Shown here: positions 23,804 through 37,038 of the stretch, piece after piece | Numbering within the stretch: position 1 is the first letter of the stretch | Layout: the number at the start of each line of letters is the position of its first letter | NCBI RefSeq assembly: GCF_000003605.2 | Contig: NW_003116864.1 | Coordinates: 1-64,000, forward strand | Length of the DNA: 64,000 bases | Source of the DNA: Saccoglossus kowalevskii | Lineage: Eukaryota > Hemichordata > Enteropneusta > Harrimaniidae | Direction of reading: 5' to 3' | Notes under the pieces: model-generated | What the model was told of the DNA's origin: nothing | Database searches by the model: none | Seen by the model: only the letters and a program-made list of their open reading frames with translations | Translations under genes and position numbers: made by a program

Positions 23804-24685
23804 TCGTAAAATGCCGTTTGAATATCGTAGTTGCTCCCGAAGCACGTGGAATTTTGAAACATTCGCAAACATTAAATGGTCTCCAATTTCAAAAAATGTC
23901 AAATGTTTCTCATAGGTGAGTGGTCAGGTGATCAACTGATAATAAAAGTAAAGATCAATTGGTCGCGGTTAGTACCTGCATGGGAGACCAACTGAGACAA
24001 CAGTCGGAGAATATGTTTTTGGCTTTGCCTTACACATTGAAATTACACTTACGCAATTTTAGTGCATTATTTCATACTCTCATGTCAAACATTTAATAAC
24101 AGAATTTGTGGAAATTTTTATAAAAGTTCCAGTACATGGAGAATTTTAAAAAATGCTTGTATTTTTAATGGAAAAACAGTTTTTGTAGTCTGCCCTATTT
24201 GATCTAAAGCTGCAAAAAACAGCGTGCAAAGTTGTTCAAAGCGATTGCAAAGTTTGTAGATTTGCGTGTTTGTTTGACCTAAATTGTTGCTATATCGAAC
24301 CCTGCCGTTATAAAGTATGAAAAACGTATAAAAACCATGTAAAGCCTTCGATGTTAGCAACTTGTCATATGAGCCAGCCGTAAAAGGTACAAACAAACAA
24401 CTTAAAACTTGAAAAGCGATTGAAAAGTTGTTAGATATGCGTGTAAATTTCCCCTAAGTAATTTCATATAGAACCCCGCAGTAAAATTTTTTAAAATATG
24501 TAAAAGTCTAAAAATATAATTTATGTTCACAGATTGTACCACTGTCCAAGTGTAAGATGATAAACAAAGTGCTTACAAAGTTGTGAAAAGCTAGTGCAAA
24601 GTTGTCAGATTTACATGGAAATGTTACCTATGGTGTTACCTTACCGAGACCTGGAGTTAAATGTTCGGAAAAGTAAATAAATATT
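23804..24685 (+). repeat. Satellite unit 28, alpha to beta in B/C, 882 bp
   Basis: AGCTGCAAAAAACAG type, like units 13 and 33. 5S-like about 23936-24020. B and C are beta. Confidence 0.95.
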
Positions 24686-25567
24686 TCGTAAAATGCCGTT
24701 TGAATATCGTAGTTGCTCCCGAAACACATGGAATTTTGAAACGTTGGCAAACATTTAATGGTCTCCAATTTCAATAAATTTCAAATGATTCTAATAGGTA
24801 AGTGGTCAGGTGATTGACCGATAACAAAAGTAAAGATCAAATGGTCGTGGTTAGTACCTGCATGGGAGACCAACTGAGATAACAGTCGGAGAATATTTTT
24901 TTGGCTTTGCCTTACACATTGAAATTACACTTACGCAATTTTAGTGCATTATTTCATACTCTAATGTTAAACATTTAATAACAGAATTTGTGGAAATTAT
25001 TATAAAATTTCCAGTTCATAGAGAATTTTAAAAAATGCTTGTATTTTTAATAAAAAAACAGTGTTTGCAGTCTGCACCTATTTGTTCTAAAGCTGATAAA
25101 ACAGCGTGCAAAGTTGTACAAAGCGATTGCAAAGTTTGTAGATTTGCGTGTTTATTTGACCTAAATTGTTGCTATATCGAACCCTGCCGTTATAAAGTAT
25201 GAAAAACGTATAAAAACCATGTAAAGCCTTCGATGTTAGCAACATGTCATATGAGCCAGCCGTAAAAGGTACAAACAAACAACTTAAAACTTGAAAAGCG
25301 ATTGAAAAGTTGTTAGATATGCGTGTAAATTTCCCCTAAATAATTTCATATAGAACCCCGCAGTAAAATTTTTTAAAATATGTAAAAGTCTAAAAATATA
25401 ATTTATGTTCACAGATTGTACCACTGTCCAAGTGTAAGAGGATAAACAAAGTGCTTACAAAGTTGTGAAAAGCTAGTGCAAAGTTGTCAGATTTACATGG
25501 AAATGTTACCTATGGTGTTACCTTACCGAGACCTGGAGTTAAATGTTCGGAAAAGTAAATAAATATT
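24686..25567 (+). repeat. Satellite unit 29, beta, 882 bp
   Basis: AACATGTCAT near the end of A, as in unit 53; A1 form. 5S-like about 24818-24902. Confidence 0.95.
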
Positions 25568-26447
25568 TCGTGAAATGCCGTTTGAATATCGTAGTTGCTC
25601 CCGAAACACATGGAATTTTGAAACGTTGGCAAACATTTAATGGTCTCCAATTTCAATGAATTTCAAATGATTCTAATAGGTAAGTGGTCAGGTGATTGAC
25701 CGATAATAAAAGTGAAGATCAAACGGTCGTGGTTAGTACCTGCATGGGAGACCAACTGAGATAGCAGTCGGAGAATATTTTTTTGGCTTTGCCTTACACA
25801 TTGAAATTACACTTACGCAATTTTAGTGCATTATTCATACTCTAATGTCAAACATTTAATAACAGAGTTTGTGGAAATTTTTATAAAAGTTCCAGTACAT
25901 GGAGAATTTTAAAAAATGCTTGTATTTTTAATGGAAAAGCAGTTTTTGTAGTCTGCCCTATTTTATCTAAAGCTGAAAAAACAGCGTGCAAAGTTGTTCA
26001 AAGCGATTGCAAAGTTTGTAGATTTGCGTGTTTATTTGACCTAAATTGTTGCTATATCGAACCCTGCCGTTATAAAGTATGAAAAACGTATAAAAACCAT
26101 GTAAAGCCTTCGATGTTAGCAACTTGTCATATGAGCCAGCCGTAAAAGGTACAAACAAACAACTTAAAACTTGAAAAGCGATTGAAAAGTTGTTAGATAT
26201 GCGTGTAAATTTCCCCTAAGTAATTTCATATAGAACCCCGCAGTAAAATTTTTTAAAATATGTAAAAGTCTAAAAATATAATTTATGTTCACAGATTGTA
26301 CCACTGTCCAAGTGTAAGAGGATAAACAAAGTGCTTACAAAGTTGTGAAAAGCTAGTGCAAAGTTGTCAGATTTACATGGAAATGTTACTTATGGTGTTA
26401 AATTACCGAGACCTGGAGTTAAATGTTCGGAAAAGTAAATAAATATT
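25568..26447 (+). repeat. Satellite unit 30, beta/alpha recombinant, 880 bp
   Basis: Beta through the T-run (ATTTTTTTGG), then alpha from GCATTATTCATAC and GTCAAACAT onward; the switch lies between about 25785 and 25850. 5S-like about 25700-25784. A1 form. Confidence 0.95.
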
Positions 26448-27328
26448 TCGTAAAATGCCGTTTGAATATCGTAGTTGCTCCCGAAGCACGTGGAATTTTG
26501 AAACATTCGCAAACATTTAATGGTCTCCAATTTCAAAAAAATTCAAATGATTCTCATAGGTGAGTGGTCAGGTGATCAACCGATAATAAAAGTAAAGATC
26601 AATCAGTCGCGGTTAGTACCTGCATGGGAGACCAACTGAGACAACAGTCGGAGAATATGTTTTTGGCTTTGCCTTACACATTGAAATTACACTTACGCAA
26701 TGTTAGTGCATTATTTCATACTCTAATGTCAAACATTTAATAACAGAGTTTGTGGAAATTATTATAAAAGTTCCAGTACATGGAGAATTTTAAAAAATGC
26801 TTGTATTTTTAATGGAAAAGCAGTTTTTGTAGTCTGCCCTATTTTATCTAAAGCTGAAAAAAACAGCGTGCAAAGTTGTTCAAAGCGATTGCAAAGTTTG
26901 TAGATTTGCGTGTTTATTTGACCTAAATTGTTGCTATATCGAACCCTGCCGTTATAAAGTATGAAAAACGTATAAAAACCATGTAAAGCCTTCGATGTTA
27001 GCAACTTGTCATATGAGCCAGCCGTAAAAGGTACAAACAAACAACTTAAAACTTGAAAACGATTGAAAAGTTGTTAGATATGCGTGTAAATTTCCCCTAA
27101 GTAATTTCATATAGAACCCCGCAGTAAATTTTTTTAAAATATGTAAAAGTCTAAAAATATAATTTATGTTCACAGATTGTACCACTGTCCAAGTGTAAGA
27201 GGATAAACAAAGTGCTTACAAAGTTGTGAAAAGCTAGTGCAAAGTTGTCAGATTTACATGGAAATGTTACTTATGGTGTTAAATTACCGAGACCTGGAGT
27301 TAAATGTTCGGAAAAGTAAATAAATATT
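26448..27328 (+). repeat. Satellite unit 31, alpha, 881 bp
   Basis: ATCAGTCGCGG and CAATGTTAGTG as in unit 8; ATTATTATAAAAGTTCC mixes beta and alpha in D. 5S-like about 26580-26664. Confidence 0.95.
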
Positions 27329-28210
27329 TCGTAAAATGCCGTTTGAATATCGTAGTTGCTCCCGAAGCACGTGGAATTTTGAAACATTCGCAAACATTAA
27401 ATGGTCTCCAATTTCAAAAAATGTCAAATGATTCTCATAGGTGAGTGGTCAGGTGATCAACTGATAATAAAAGTAAAGATCAATTGGTCGCGGTTAATAC
27501 CTGCATGGGAGACCAACTGAGACAACAGTCGGAGAATATGTTTTTGGCTTTGCCTTACACATTGAAATTACACTTACGCAATTTTAGTGCATTATTTCAT
27601 ACTCTAATGTCAAACATTTAATAACAGAATTTGTGGAAATTTTTATAAAAGTTCCAGTACATGGAGAATTTTAAAAAATGCTTGTATTTTTAATGGAAAA
27701 ACAGTTTTTGTAGTCTGCCCTATTTGATCTAAAGCTGCAAAAAACAGCGTGCAAAGTTGTTCAAAGCGATTGCAAAGTTTGTAGATTTGCGTGTTTGTTT
27801 GACCTAAATTGTTGCTATATCGAACCCTGACGTTATAAAGTATGAAAAACGTATAAAAACCATGTAAAGCCTTCGATGTTAGCAACTTGTCATATGAGCC
27901 AGCCGTAAAAGGTACAAACAAACAACTTAAAACTTGAAAAGCGATTGAAAAGTTGTTAGATATGCGTGTATATTTCCCCTAAGTAATTTCATATAGAACC
28001 CCGCAGTAAAATTTTTTAAAATATGTAAAAGTCTAAAAATATCATTTATGTTCGCAGATTGTACCACTGTCCAAGTGTAAGAGGATAAACAAAGTGCTTA
28101 CAAAGTTGTGAAAAGCTAGTGCAAAGTTGTCAGATTTACATGGAAATGTTACTTATGGTGTTAAATTACCGAGACCTGGAGTTGAATGTTCGGAAAAGTA
28201 AATAAATATT
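27329..28210 (+). repeat. Satellite unit 32, alpha, 882 bp
   Basis: Near-identical to unit 12 (GGTTAATACC, CTGACG). 5S-like about 27461-27545. Confidence 0.95.
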
Positions 28211-29092
28211 TCGTAAAATGCCGTTTGAATATCGTAGTTGCTCCCGAAGCACGTGGAATTTTGAAACATTCGCAAACATTAAATGGTCTCCAATTTCAAA
28301 AAATGTCAAATGATTCTCATAGGTGAGTGGTCTGGTGATCAACTGATAATAAAAGTAAAGATCAATTGGTCGCGGTTAGTACCTGCATGGGAGACCAACT
28401 GAGACAACAGTCGGAGAATATGTTTTTGGCTTTGCCTTACACATTGAAATTACACTTACGCAATTTTAGTGCATTATTTCATACTCTAATGTCAAACATT
28501 TAATAACAGAATTTGTGGAAATTTTTATAAAAGTTCCAGTACATGGAGAATTTTAAAAAATGCTTGTATTTTTAATGGAAAAACAGTTTTTGTAGTCTGC
28601 CCTATTTGATCTAAAGCTGCAAAAAACAGCGTGCAAAGTTGTTCAAAGCGATTGCAAAGTTTGTAGATTTGCGTGTTTGTTTGACCTAAATTGTTGCTAT
28701 ATCGAACCCTGCCGTTATAAAGTATGAAAAACGTATAAAAACCATGTAAAGCCTTCGATGTTAGCAACTTGTCATATGAGCCAGCCGTAAAAGGTACAAA
28801 CAAACAACTTAAAACTTGAAAAGCGATTGAAAAGTTGTTAGATATGCGTGTAAATTTCCCCTAAGTAATTTCATATAGAACCCCGCAGTAAAATTTTTTA
28901 AAATATGTAAAAGTCTAAAAATATCATTTATGTTCGCAGATTGTACCACTGTCCAAGTGTAAGATGAGAAACAAAGTGCTTACAAAGTTGTGAAAAGCTA
29001 GTGCAAAGTTGTCAGATTTACATGGAAATGTTACTTATGGTGTTAAATTACCGAGACCTGGAGTTGAATGTTCGGAAAAGTAAATACATATT
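28211..29092 (+). repeat. Satellite unit 33, alpha, 882 bp
   Basis: Near-copy of unit 13, so the 12-13 pair recurs as 32-33. GTCTGGTGATC variant. 5S-like about 28343-28427. Confidence 0.95.
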
Positions 29093-29974
29093 TCGTAAAA
29101 TGCCGTTTGAATATCGTAGTTGCTCCCGAAGCACGTGGAATTTTGAAACATTCGCAAACATTAAATGGTCTCCAATTTCAAAAAATGTCAAATGATTATC
29201 ATAGGTGAGTGGTCAGGTGATCAACTGATAATAAAAGTAAAGATCAATTGGTCGCGGTTAGTACCTGCATGGGAGACCAACTGAGACAACAGTCGGAGAA
29301 TATGTTTTTGGCTTTGCCTTACACATTGAAATTACACTTACGCAATTTTAGTGCATTATTTCATACTCTAATGTCAAACATTTAATAACAGAATTTGTGG
29401 AAATTTTTATAAAAGTTCCAGTACATGGAGAATTTTAAAAAATGCTTGTATTTTTAATGGAAAAACAGTTTTTGCAGTCTGCACCTATTTGATCTAAAGC
29501 TGCAAAAAACAGCGTGCAAAGTTGTACAAAGCGATTGCAAAGTTTGTAGATTTGCGTGTTTATTTGACCTAAATTGTTGCTATATCGAACCCTGCCGTTA
29601 TAAAGTATGAAAAACGTATAAAAACCATGTAAAGCCTTCGATGTTAGCAACTTGTTATATGAGCCAGCCGTAAAAGGTACAAACAAACAACTTAAAACTT
29701 GAAAAGCGATTGAAAAGTTGTTAGATATGCGTGTAAATTTCCCCTAAGTAATTTCATATAGAACCCGCAGTAAAATTTTTTAAAATATGTAAAAGTCTAA
29801 AAATATAATTTATGTTCACAGATTGTACCACTGTCCAAGTGTAAGAGGATAAATAAAGTGCTTACAAAGTTGTGAAAAGCTAGTGCAAAGTTGTCAGATT
29901 TACATGGAAATGTTACCTATGGTGTTACCTTACCGAGACCTGGAGTTAAATGTTCGAAAAAGTAAATAAATATT
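29093..29974 (+). repeat. Satellite unit 34, alpha to beta from A, 882 bp
   Basis: Alpha insert; A mixes alpha and beta (TTTTTGCAG, CTGCACCTATTTGATC); C beta. GAACCCGCAG lacks one C, as in unit 16. 5S-like about 29225-29309. Confidence 0.95.
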
Positions 29975-30856
29975 TCGTAAAATGCCGTTTAAATATCGTA
30001 GTTGCTCCCGAAACACATGGAATTTTGAAACGTTGGCAAACATTTAATGGTCTCCAATTTCAATAAATTTCAAATGTTTCTAATAGGTAAGTGGTCAGGT
30101 GATTGACCGATAATAAAAGTAAAGATCAAACGGTCGTGGTTAGTACCTGCATGGGAGACCAACTGAGACAACAGTCGGAGAATATTTTTCTGGCTTTGCC
30201 TTACACATTGAAATTACACTTACGCAATTTTAGTGCATTATTTCATACTCTAATGTTAAACATTTAATAACAGAATTTGTGGAAATTATTATAAAATTTC
30301 CAGTTCATAGAGAATTTAAAAAAATGCTTGTATTTTTAATAAAAAAACAGTGTTTGCAGTCTGCACCTATTTGTTCTAAAGCTGATAAAACAGCGTGCAA
30401 AGTTGTACAAAGCGATTGCAAAGTTTGTAGATTTGCGTGTTTATTTGATCTAAATTGTTGCTATATCGAACCCTGCCGTTATAAAGTATGAAAAACGTAT
30501 AAAAACCATGTAAAGCCTTCGATGTTAGCAACTTGTCATATGAGCCAGCCGTAAAAGGTACAAACAAACAACTTAAAACTTGAAAAGCGATTGAAAAGTT
30601 GTTAGATATGCGTGTAAATTTCCCCTAAGTAATTTCATATAGAACCCCGCAGTAAAATTTTTTAAAATATGTAAAAGTCTAAAAATATAATTTATGTTCA
30701 CAGATTGTACCACTGTCCAAGTGTAAGAGGATAAACAAAGTGCTTACAAAGTTGTGAAAAGCTAGTGCAAAGTTGTCAGATTTACATGGAAATGTTACCT
30801 ATGGTGTTACCTTACCGAGACCTGGAGTTAAATGTTCGGAAAAGTAAATAAATATT
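29975..30856 (+). repeat. Satellite unit 35, beta, 882 bp
   Basis: T-run interrupted (ATTTTTCTGG) with alpha-like GAGACAAC, as in units 71 and 72. A1 form. 5S-like about 30107-30191. Confidence 0.95.
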
Positions 30857-31741
30857 TCGTAAAATGCCGTTTGAATATCGTAGTTGCTCCCGAAACACAT
30901 GGAATTTTGAAACGTTGGCAAACATTTAATGGTCTCCAATTTCAATAAATTTCAAATGATTTAGGCTAATAGGTAAGTGGTCAGGTGATTGACCGATAAT
31001 AAAAGTAAAGATCAAACGGTCGTGGTTAGTACCTGCATGGGAGACCAACTGAGATAGCAGTCGGAGAATATTTTTTTGGCTTTGCCTTACACATTGAAAT
31101 TACACTTACGCAATTTTAGTGCATTATTTCATACTCTAATGTTAAACATTTAATAACAGAATTTGTGGAAATTATTATAAAATTTCCAGTTCATAAAGAA
31201 TTTAAAAAAATGCTTGTATTTTTAATGAAAAAACAGTGTTTGCAGTCTGCACCTATTTGTTCTAAAGCTGATAAAACAGCGTGCAAAGTTGTACAAAGCG
31301 ATTGCAAAATTTGTAGATTTGCGTGTTTATTTTACCTAAATTGTTGCTATATCGAACCCTGCCGTTATAAAGTATGAAACACAAATAAAAACCATGTAAA
31401 GCCTTCGATGTTAGCAACCTGTCATATGAGCCAGCCGTAAAAGGTACAAACAAACAACTTAAAACTTGAAAAGCGATTGAAAAGTTGTTAGATATGCGTG
31501 TAAATTTCCCCTAAGTAATTTCATATAGAACCCCGCAGTAAAATTTTTTAAAATATGTAAAAGTCTAAAAATATAATTTATGTTCACAGATTGTACCACT
31601 GTCCAAGTGTAAGAGGATAAACAAAGTGCTTACAAAGTTGTGAAAAGCTAGTGCAAAGTTGTCAGATTTACATGGAAATGTTACCTATGGTGTTACATTA
31701 CCGAGACCTGAGTTAAATGTTCGGAAATGTAAACAAATATT
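30857..31741 (+). repeat. Satellite unit 36, beta, 885 bp
   Basis: 4-bp TAGG insertion at 30962-30965; hybrid A (CTGCCG with CACAAAT). C has GACCTGAGTT and GGAAATGTAAA. 5S-like about 30993-31077. Confidence 0.95.
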
Positions 31742-32627
31742 TCGTAAAATGCCGTTTGAATATCGTAGTTGCTCACGAAACACATGGAATTTTGAAACGT
31801 TGGCAAACATTTAATGGTCTCCAATTTCAATAAATTTCAAATGATTTAGGCTAATAGGTAAGTGGTCAGATGATTGACCGATAATAAAAGTAAAGATCAA
31901 ACGGTCGTGGTTAGTACCTGCATGGGAGACCAACCGAGATAGCAGTCGGAGAATATTTTTTTGGCTTTGCCTTACACATTGAAATTACACTTACGCAATT
32001 TTAGTGCATTATTTCATACTCTAATGTTAAACATTTAATAACATAATTTGTGGAAATTATTATAAAATTTCCAGTTCATAAAGAATTTAAAAAAATGCTT
32101 GTATTTTTAATGAAAAAACAGTGTTTGCAGTCTGCACCTATTTGTTCTAAAGCTGATAAAACACCGTGCAAAGTTGTACAAAGCGATTGCAAAGTTTGTA
32201 GATTTGCGTGTTTATTTTACCTAAATTGTTGCTATATCGAACCCTGGCGTTATAAAGTATGAAACACAAATAAAAACCATGTAAAGCCTTCGATGTTAGC
32301 AACCTGTCATATGAGCCAGCCGTAAAAGGTACAAACAAACAGCTTAAAACTTGAAAAGCGATTGAAAAGTTGTTAGATATGCGTGTATATTTCCCCTAAG
32401 TAATTTCATATAGAATCCCGCAGTAAATTTTTTTAAAATATGTAAAAGTCTAAAAATATAATTTATGTTCACAGATTGTACCACTGTCCAAGTGTAAGAG
32501 GATAAACAAAGTGCTTACAAAGTTGTGAAAAGCTAGTGCAAAGTTGTCAGATTTACATGGAAATGTTACTTATGGTGTTAAATTACCGAGACCTGGAGTT
32601 AAATGTTCGGAAAAGTAAATAAATACT
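31742..32627 (+). repeat. Satellite unit 37, beta to alpha in C, 886 bp
   Basis: 4-bp TAGG insertion at 31847-31850; CAGATGATTGACC; A2 form. 5S-like about 31878-31962. Confidence 0.95.
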
Positions 32628-33509
32628 TCGTAAAATGCCGTTTGAATATCGTAGTTGCTCCCGAAGCACGTGGAATTTTGAAACATTCGCAAACATTTAA
32701 TGGTCTCCAATTTCAAAAAATTTCAAATGATTCTCATAGGTGAGTGGTCAGGTGATCAACTGATAATAAAAGTAAAGATCAATCGGTCGCGGTTAGTACC
32801 TGCATGGGAGACCAACTGAGACAACAGTCGGAGAATATGCTTTTGGCTTTTGCTTTACACATTGAAATTACACTTACGCAATTTTAGTGCATTATTTCAT
32901 ACTCTAATGTCAAACATTTAATAACAGAATTTGTGGAAATTTTTATAAAAGTTCCAGTACATGGAGAATTTTAAAAAATGCTTGTATTTTTAATGGAAAA
33001 GCAGTTTTTGTAGTCTGCCCTATTTTATCTAAAGCTGAAAAAACAGCGTGCAAAGTTGTTCAAAGCGATTGCAAAGTTTGTAGATTTGCGTGTTTATTTG
33101 ACCTAAATTGTTGCTATATCGAACCCTGCCGTTATAAAGTATGAAAAACGTATAAAAACCATGTAAAGAATTCGATGTTAGCAACTTGTCATATGAGCCA
33201 GCCGTAAAAGGTACAAACAAACAACTTAAAACTTGAAAAGCGATTGAAAAGTTGTTAGATATGCGTGTAAATTTCCCCTAAGTAATTTCATATAGAACCC
33301 CGCAGTAAATTTTTTTAAAATATGTAAAAGTCTAAAAATATAATTTATGTTCACAGATTGTACCACTGTCCAAGTGTAAGAGGATAAACAAAGTGCTTAC
33401 AAAGTTGTGAAAAGCTAGTGCAAAGTTGTCAGATTTACATGGAAATGTTACCTATGGTGTTACCTTACCGAGACCTGGAGTTAAATGTTCGGAAAAGTAA
33501 ATAAATATT
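32628..33509 (+). repeat. Satellite unit 38, alpha to beta in B/C, 882 bp
   Basis: ATGCTTTTGGCTTTTGC variant at the T-run; A1 form; AAAGAATTCG in A. 5S-like about 32760-32844. Confidence 0.95.
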
Positions 33510-34392
33510 TCGTAAAATGCCGTTTGAATATCGTAGTTGCTCCCGAAACACATGGAATTTTGAAACGTTGGCAAACATTTAATGGTCTCCAATTTCAATG
33601 AATTTCAAATGATTCTAATAGGTAAGTGGTCATGTGATTGACCGATAATAAAAGTAAAGATCAAACGGTCGTGGTTAGTACCTGCATGGGAGACCAACTG
33701 ATATAGCAGTCGGAGAATATTTTTTTGGCTTTGCCTTACACATTGAAATTACACTTACGCAATTTTAGTGCATTATTTCATACTCTAATGTTAAACATTT
33801 AATAACAGAATTTGTGGAAATTATTATAAAATTTCCAGTTCATAAAGAATTTTAAAAAATGCTTGTATTTTTAATGAAAAAAACAGTGTTTGCAGTCTGC
33901 ACCTATTTGTTCTAAAGCTGATAAAACAGCGTGCAAAGTTGTACAACGCGATTGCAAAGTTTGTAGATTTGCGTGTTTATTTTACCTAAATTGTTGCTAT
34001 CTCGAACCCTGGCGTTATAAAGTATGAAACACAAATAAAAACCATGTAAAGCCTTCGATGTTAGCAACCTGTCATATGAGCCAGCCGTAAAAGGTACAAA
34101 CAAACAGCTTAAAACTTGAAAAGCGATTGAAAAGTTGTTAGATATGCGTGTATATTTCCCCTAAGTAATTTCATATAGAACCCCGCAGTAAAATTTTTTA
34201 AAATAAGTAAAAGTCTAAAAATATCATTTATGTTCGCAGATTGTACCACTGTCCAAGTGTAAGAGGATAAACAAAGTGCTTACAAAGTTGTGAAAAGCTA
34301 GTGCAAAGTTGTCAGATTTACATGGAAATGTTACTTATGGTGTTAAATTACCGAGACCTGGAGTTAAATGTTCGGAAAAGTAAATAAATATT
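33510..34392 (+). repeat. Satellite unit 39, beta to alpha in B, 883 bp
   Basis: CATGTGATTGACC and CTGATATAGC variants; A2 form. 5S-like about 33642-33726. Confidence 0.95.
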
Positions 34393-35275
34393 TCGTAAAA
34401 TGCCGTTTGAATATCGTAGTTGCTCCCGAAGCACGTGGAATTTTGAAACATTCGCAAACATTTAATGGTCTCCAATTTCAAAAAAGGTCAAATGATTCTT
34501 ATAGGTGAGTGGTCAGGTGATCAACTGATAATAAAAGTAAAGATCAAATGGTCGCGGTTAGTACCTGCATGGGAGACCAACTGAGACAACAGTCGGAGAA
34601 TATGTTTTTGGCTTTGCCTTACACATTGAAATTACACTTACGCAATTTTAGTGCATTATTTCATACTCTAATGTCAAACATTTAATAACAGAATTTGTGG
34701 AAATTTTTATAAAAGTTCCAGTACATGGAGAATTTTAAAAAAATGCTTGTATTTTTAATGGAAAAACAGTTTTTGTAGTCTGCCCTATTTGATCTAAAGC
34801 TGAAAAAAACAGCGTGCAAAGTTGTTCAAAGCGATTGCAAAGTTTGTAGATTTGCGTGTTTATTTGACCTAAATTGTTGCTATATCGAACCCTGCCGTTA
34901 TATAGTATGAAAAACGTATAAAAACCATGTAAAGCCTTCGATGTTAGCAACCTGTCATATGAGCCAGCCGTAAAAGGTACAAACAAACAACTTAAAACTT
35001 GAAAAGCGATTGAAAAGTTGTTAGATATGCGTGTAAATTCCCCTAAGTAATTTCATATAGAACCCCGCAGTAAAATTTTTTAAAATATGTAAAAGTCTAA
35101 AAATATCATTTATGTTCGCAGATTGTACCACTGTCCAAAGTGTAAGAGGATAAACAAAGTGCTTACAGAGTTGTGAAAAGCTAGTGCAAAGTTGTCAGAT
35201 TTACATGGAAATGTTACTTATGGTGTTAAATTACCGAGACCTGGAGTTAAATGTTCGGAAAAGTAAATAAATATT
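34393..35275 (+). repeat. Satellite unit 40, alpha, 883 bp
   Basis: TATAGTATG in A (shared with unit 70), GTAAATTCCCC one base short, CCAAAGTGTAAG one base long. 5S-like about 34525-34609. Confidence 0.95.
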
Positions 35276-36156
35276 TCGTAAAATGCCGTTTGAATATCGT
35301 AGTTGCCCCCGAAGCACGTGGAATTTTGAAACATTCGCAAACATTTAATGGTCTCCAATTTCAAAAAATTTAAAATGATTCTCATAGGTGAGTGGTCAGG
35401 TGATCAACTGATAATAAAAGTAAAGATCAATCGGTCGCGGTTAGTACCTGCATGGGAGACCAACTGAGACAACAGTCGGAGAATATGTTTTTGGCTTTGC
35501 CTTACACATTGAAATTACACTTACGCAATTTTAGTGCATTATTTCATACTCTAATGTCAAACATTTAATAACAGAATTTGTGGAAATTTTTATAAAAGTT
35601 CCAGTTCATGGAGAATTTTAAAAAATGCTTGTATTTTTAATGGAAAAACAGTTTTTGTAGTCTGCCCTATTTGATCTAAAGCTGAAAAAACAGCGTGCAA
35701 AGTTGTTCAAAGCGATTGCAAAGTTTGTAGATTTGCGTGTTTATTTGACCTAAATTGTTGCTATATCGAACCCTGGTGTTATAAAGTATGAAACACAAAT
35801 AAAAACCATCTAAAGCATTCGATGTTAGCAACATGTCATATGAGCCAGCCGTAAAAGGTACAAACAAACAGCTTAAAACTTGAAAAGCGATTGAAAAGTT
35901 GTTAGATATGCGTGTATATTTCCCCTAAGTAATTTCATATAGAACCCCGCAGTAAAATTTTTTAAAATAAGTAAAAGTCTAAAAATATAATTTATGTTCG
36001 CAGATTGTACCACTGTCCAAGTGTAAGAGGATAAACAAAGTGCTTACAAAGTTGTGAAAAGCTAGTGCAAAGTTGTCAGATTTACATGGAAATGTTACTT
36101 ATGGTGTTAAATTACCGAGACCTGGAGTTAAATGTTCGGAAAAGTAAATAAATATT
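35276..36156 (+). repeat. Satellite unit 41, alpha, 881 bp
   Basis: AAAATTTAAAATG and A2 CTGGTG relate it to unit 3. 5S-like about 35408-35492. Confidence 0.95.
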
Positions 36157-37038
36157 TCGTAAAATGCCGTTTGAATATCGTAGTTGCTCCCGAAGCACGT
36201 GGAATTTTGAAACATTCGCAAACATTTAATGGTCTCCAATTTCAAAAAAATTCAAATGATTCTCATAGGTGAGTGGTCAGGTGATCAACCGATATTAAAA
36301 GTAAAGATCAATCAGTCGCGGTTAGTACCTGCATGGGAGACCAACTGAGACAACAGTCGGGGAATATGTTTTTGGCTTTGCCTTACACATTTAAATTACA
36401 CGTACGCAATTTTGGTGCATTATTTCATACTCTAATGTCAAACATTTAATAACAGAGTTTGTGGAAATTTTTATAAAAGTTCCAGTACATGGAGAATTTT
36501 AAAAAATGCTTGTATTTTTAATGGAAAAGCAGTTTTTGTAGTCTGCCCTATTTTATCTAAAGCTGAAAACAACAGCGTGCAAAGTTGTTCAAAGCGATTG
36601 CAAAGTTTGTAGATTTGCGTGTTTATTTGACCTAAATTGTTGCTATATCGAACCCTGCCGTTATAAAGTATGAAAAACGTATAAAAACCATGTAAAGCCT
36701 TCGATGTTAGCAACTTGTCATATGAGCCAGCCGTAAAAGGTACAAACAAACAACTTAAAACTTGAAAAGCGATTGAAAAGTTGTTAGATATACGTGTAAA
36801 TTTCCCCTAAGTAATTTCATATAGAACCCCGCAGTAAAATTTTTTAAAATATGTAAAAGTCTAAAAATATAATTTATGTTCACAGATTGTACCACTGTCC
36901 AAGTGTAAGAGGATAAACAAAGTGCTTACAAAGTTGTGAAAAGCTAGTGCAAAGTTGTCAGATTTACATGGAAATGTTACTTATGGTGTTAAATTACCGA
37001 GACCTGGAGTTAAATGTTCGGAAAAGTAAATAAATACT
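36157..37038 (+). repeat. Satellite unit 42, alpha, 882 bp
   Basis: Shares the rare string CATTTAAATTACACGTACGC and TTTTGGTGC with unit 9, 33 units away. 5S-like about 36289-36373. A1 form. Confidence 0.95.
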
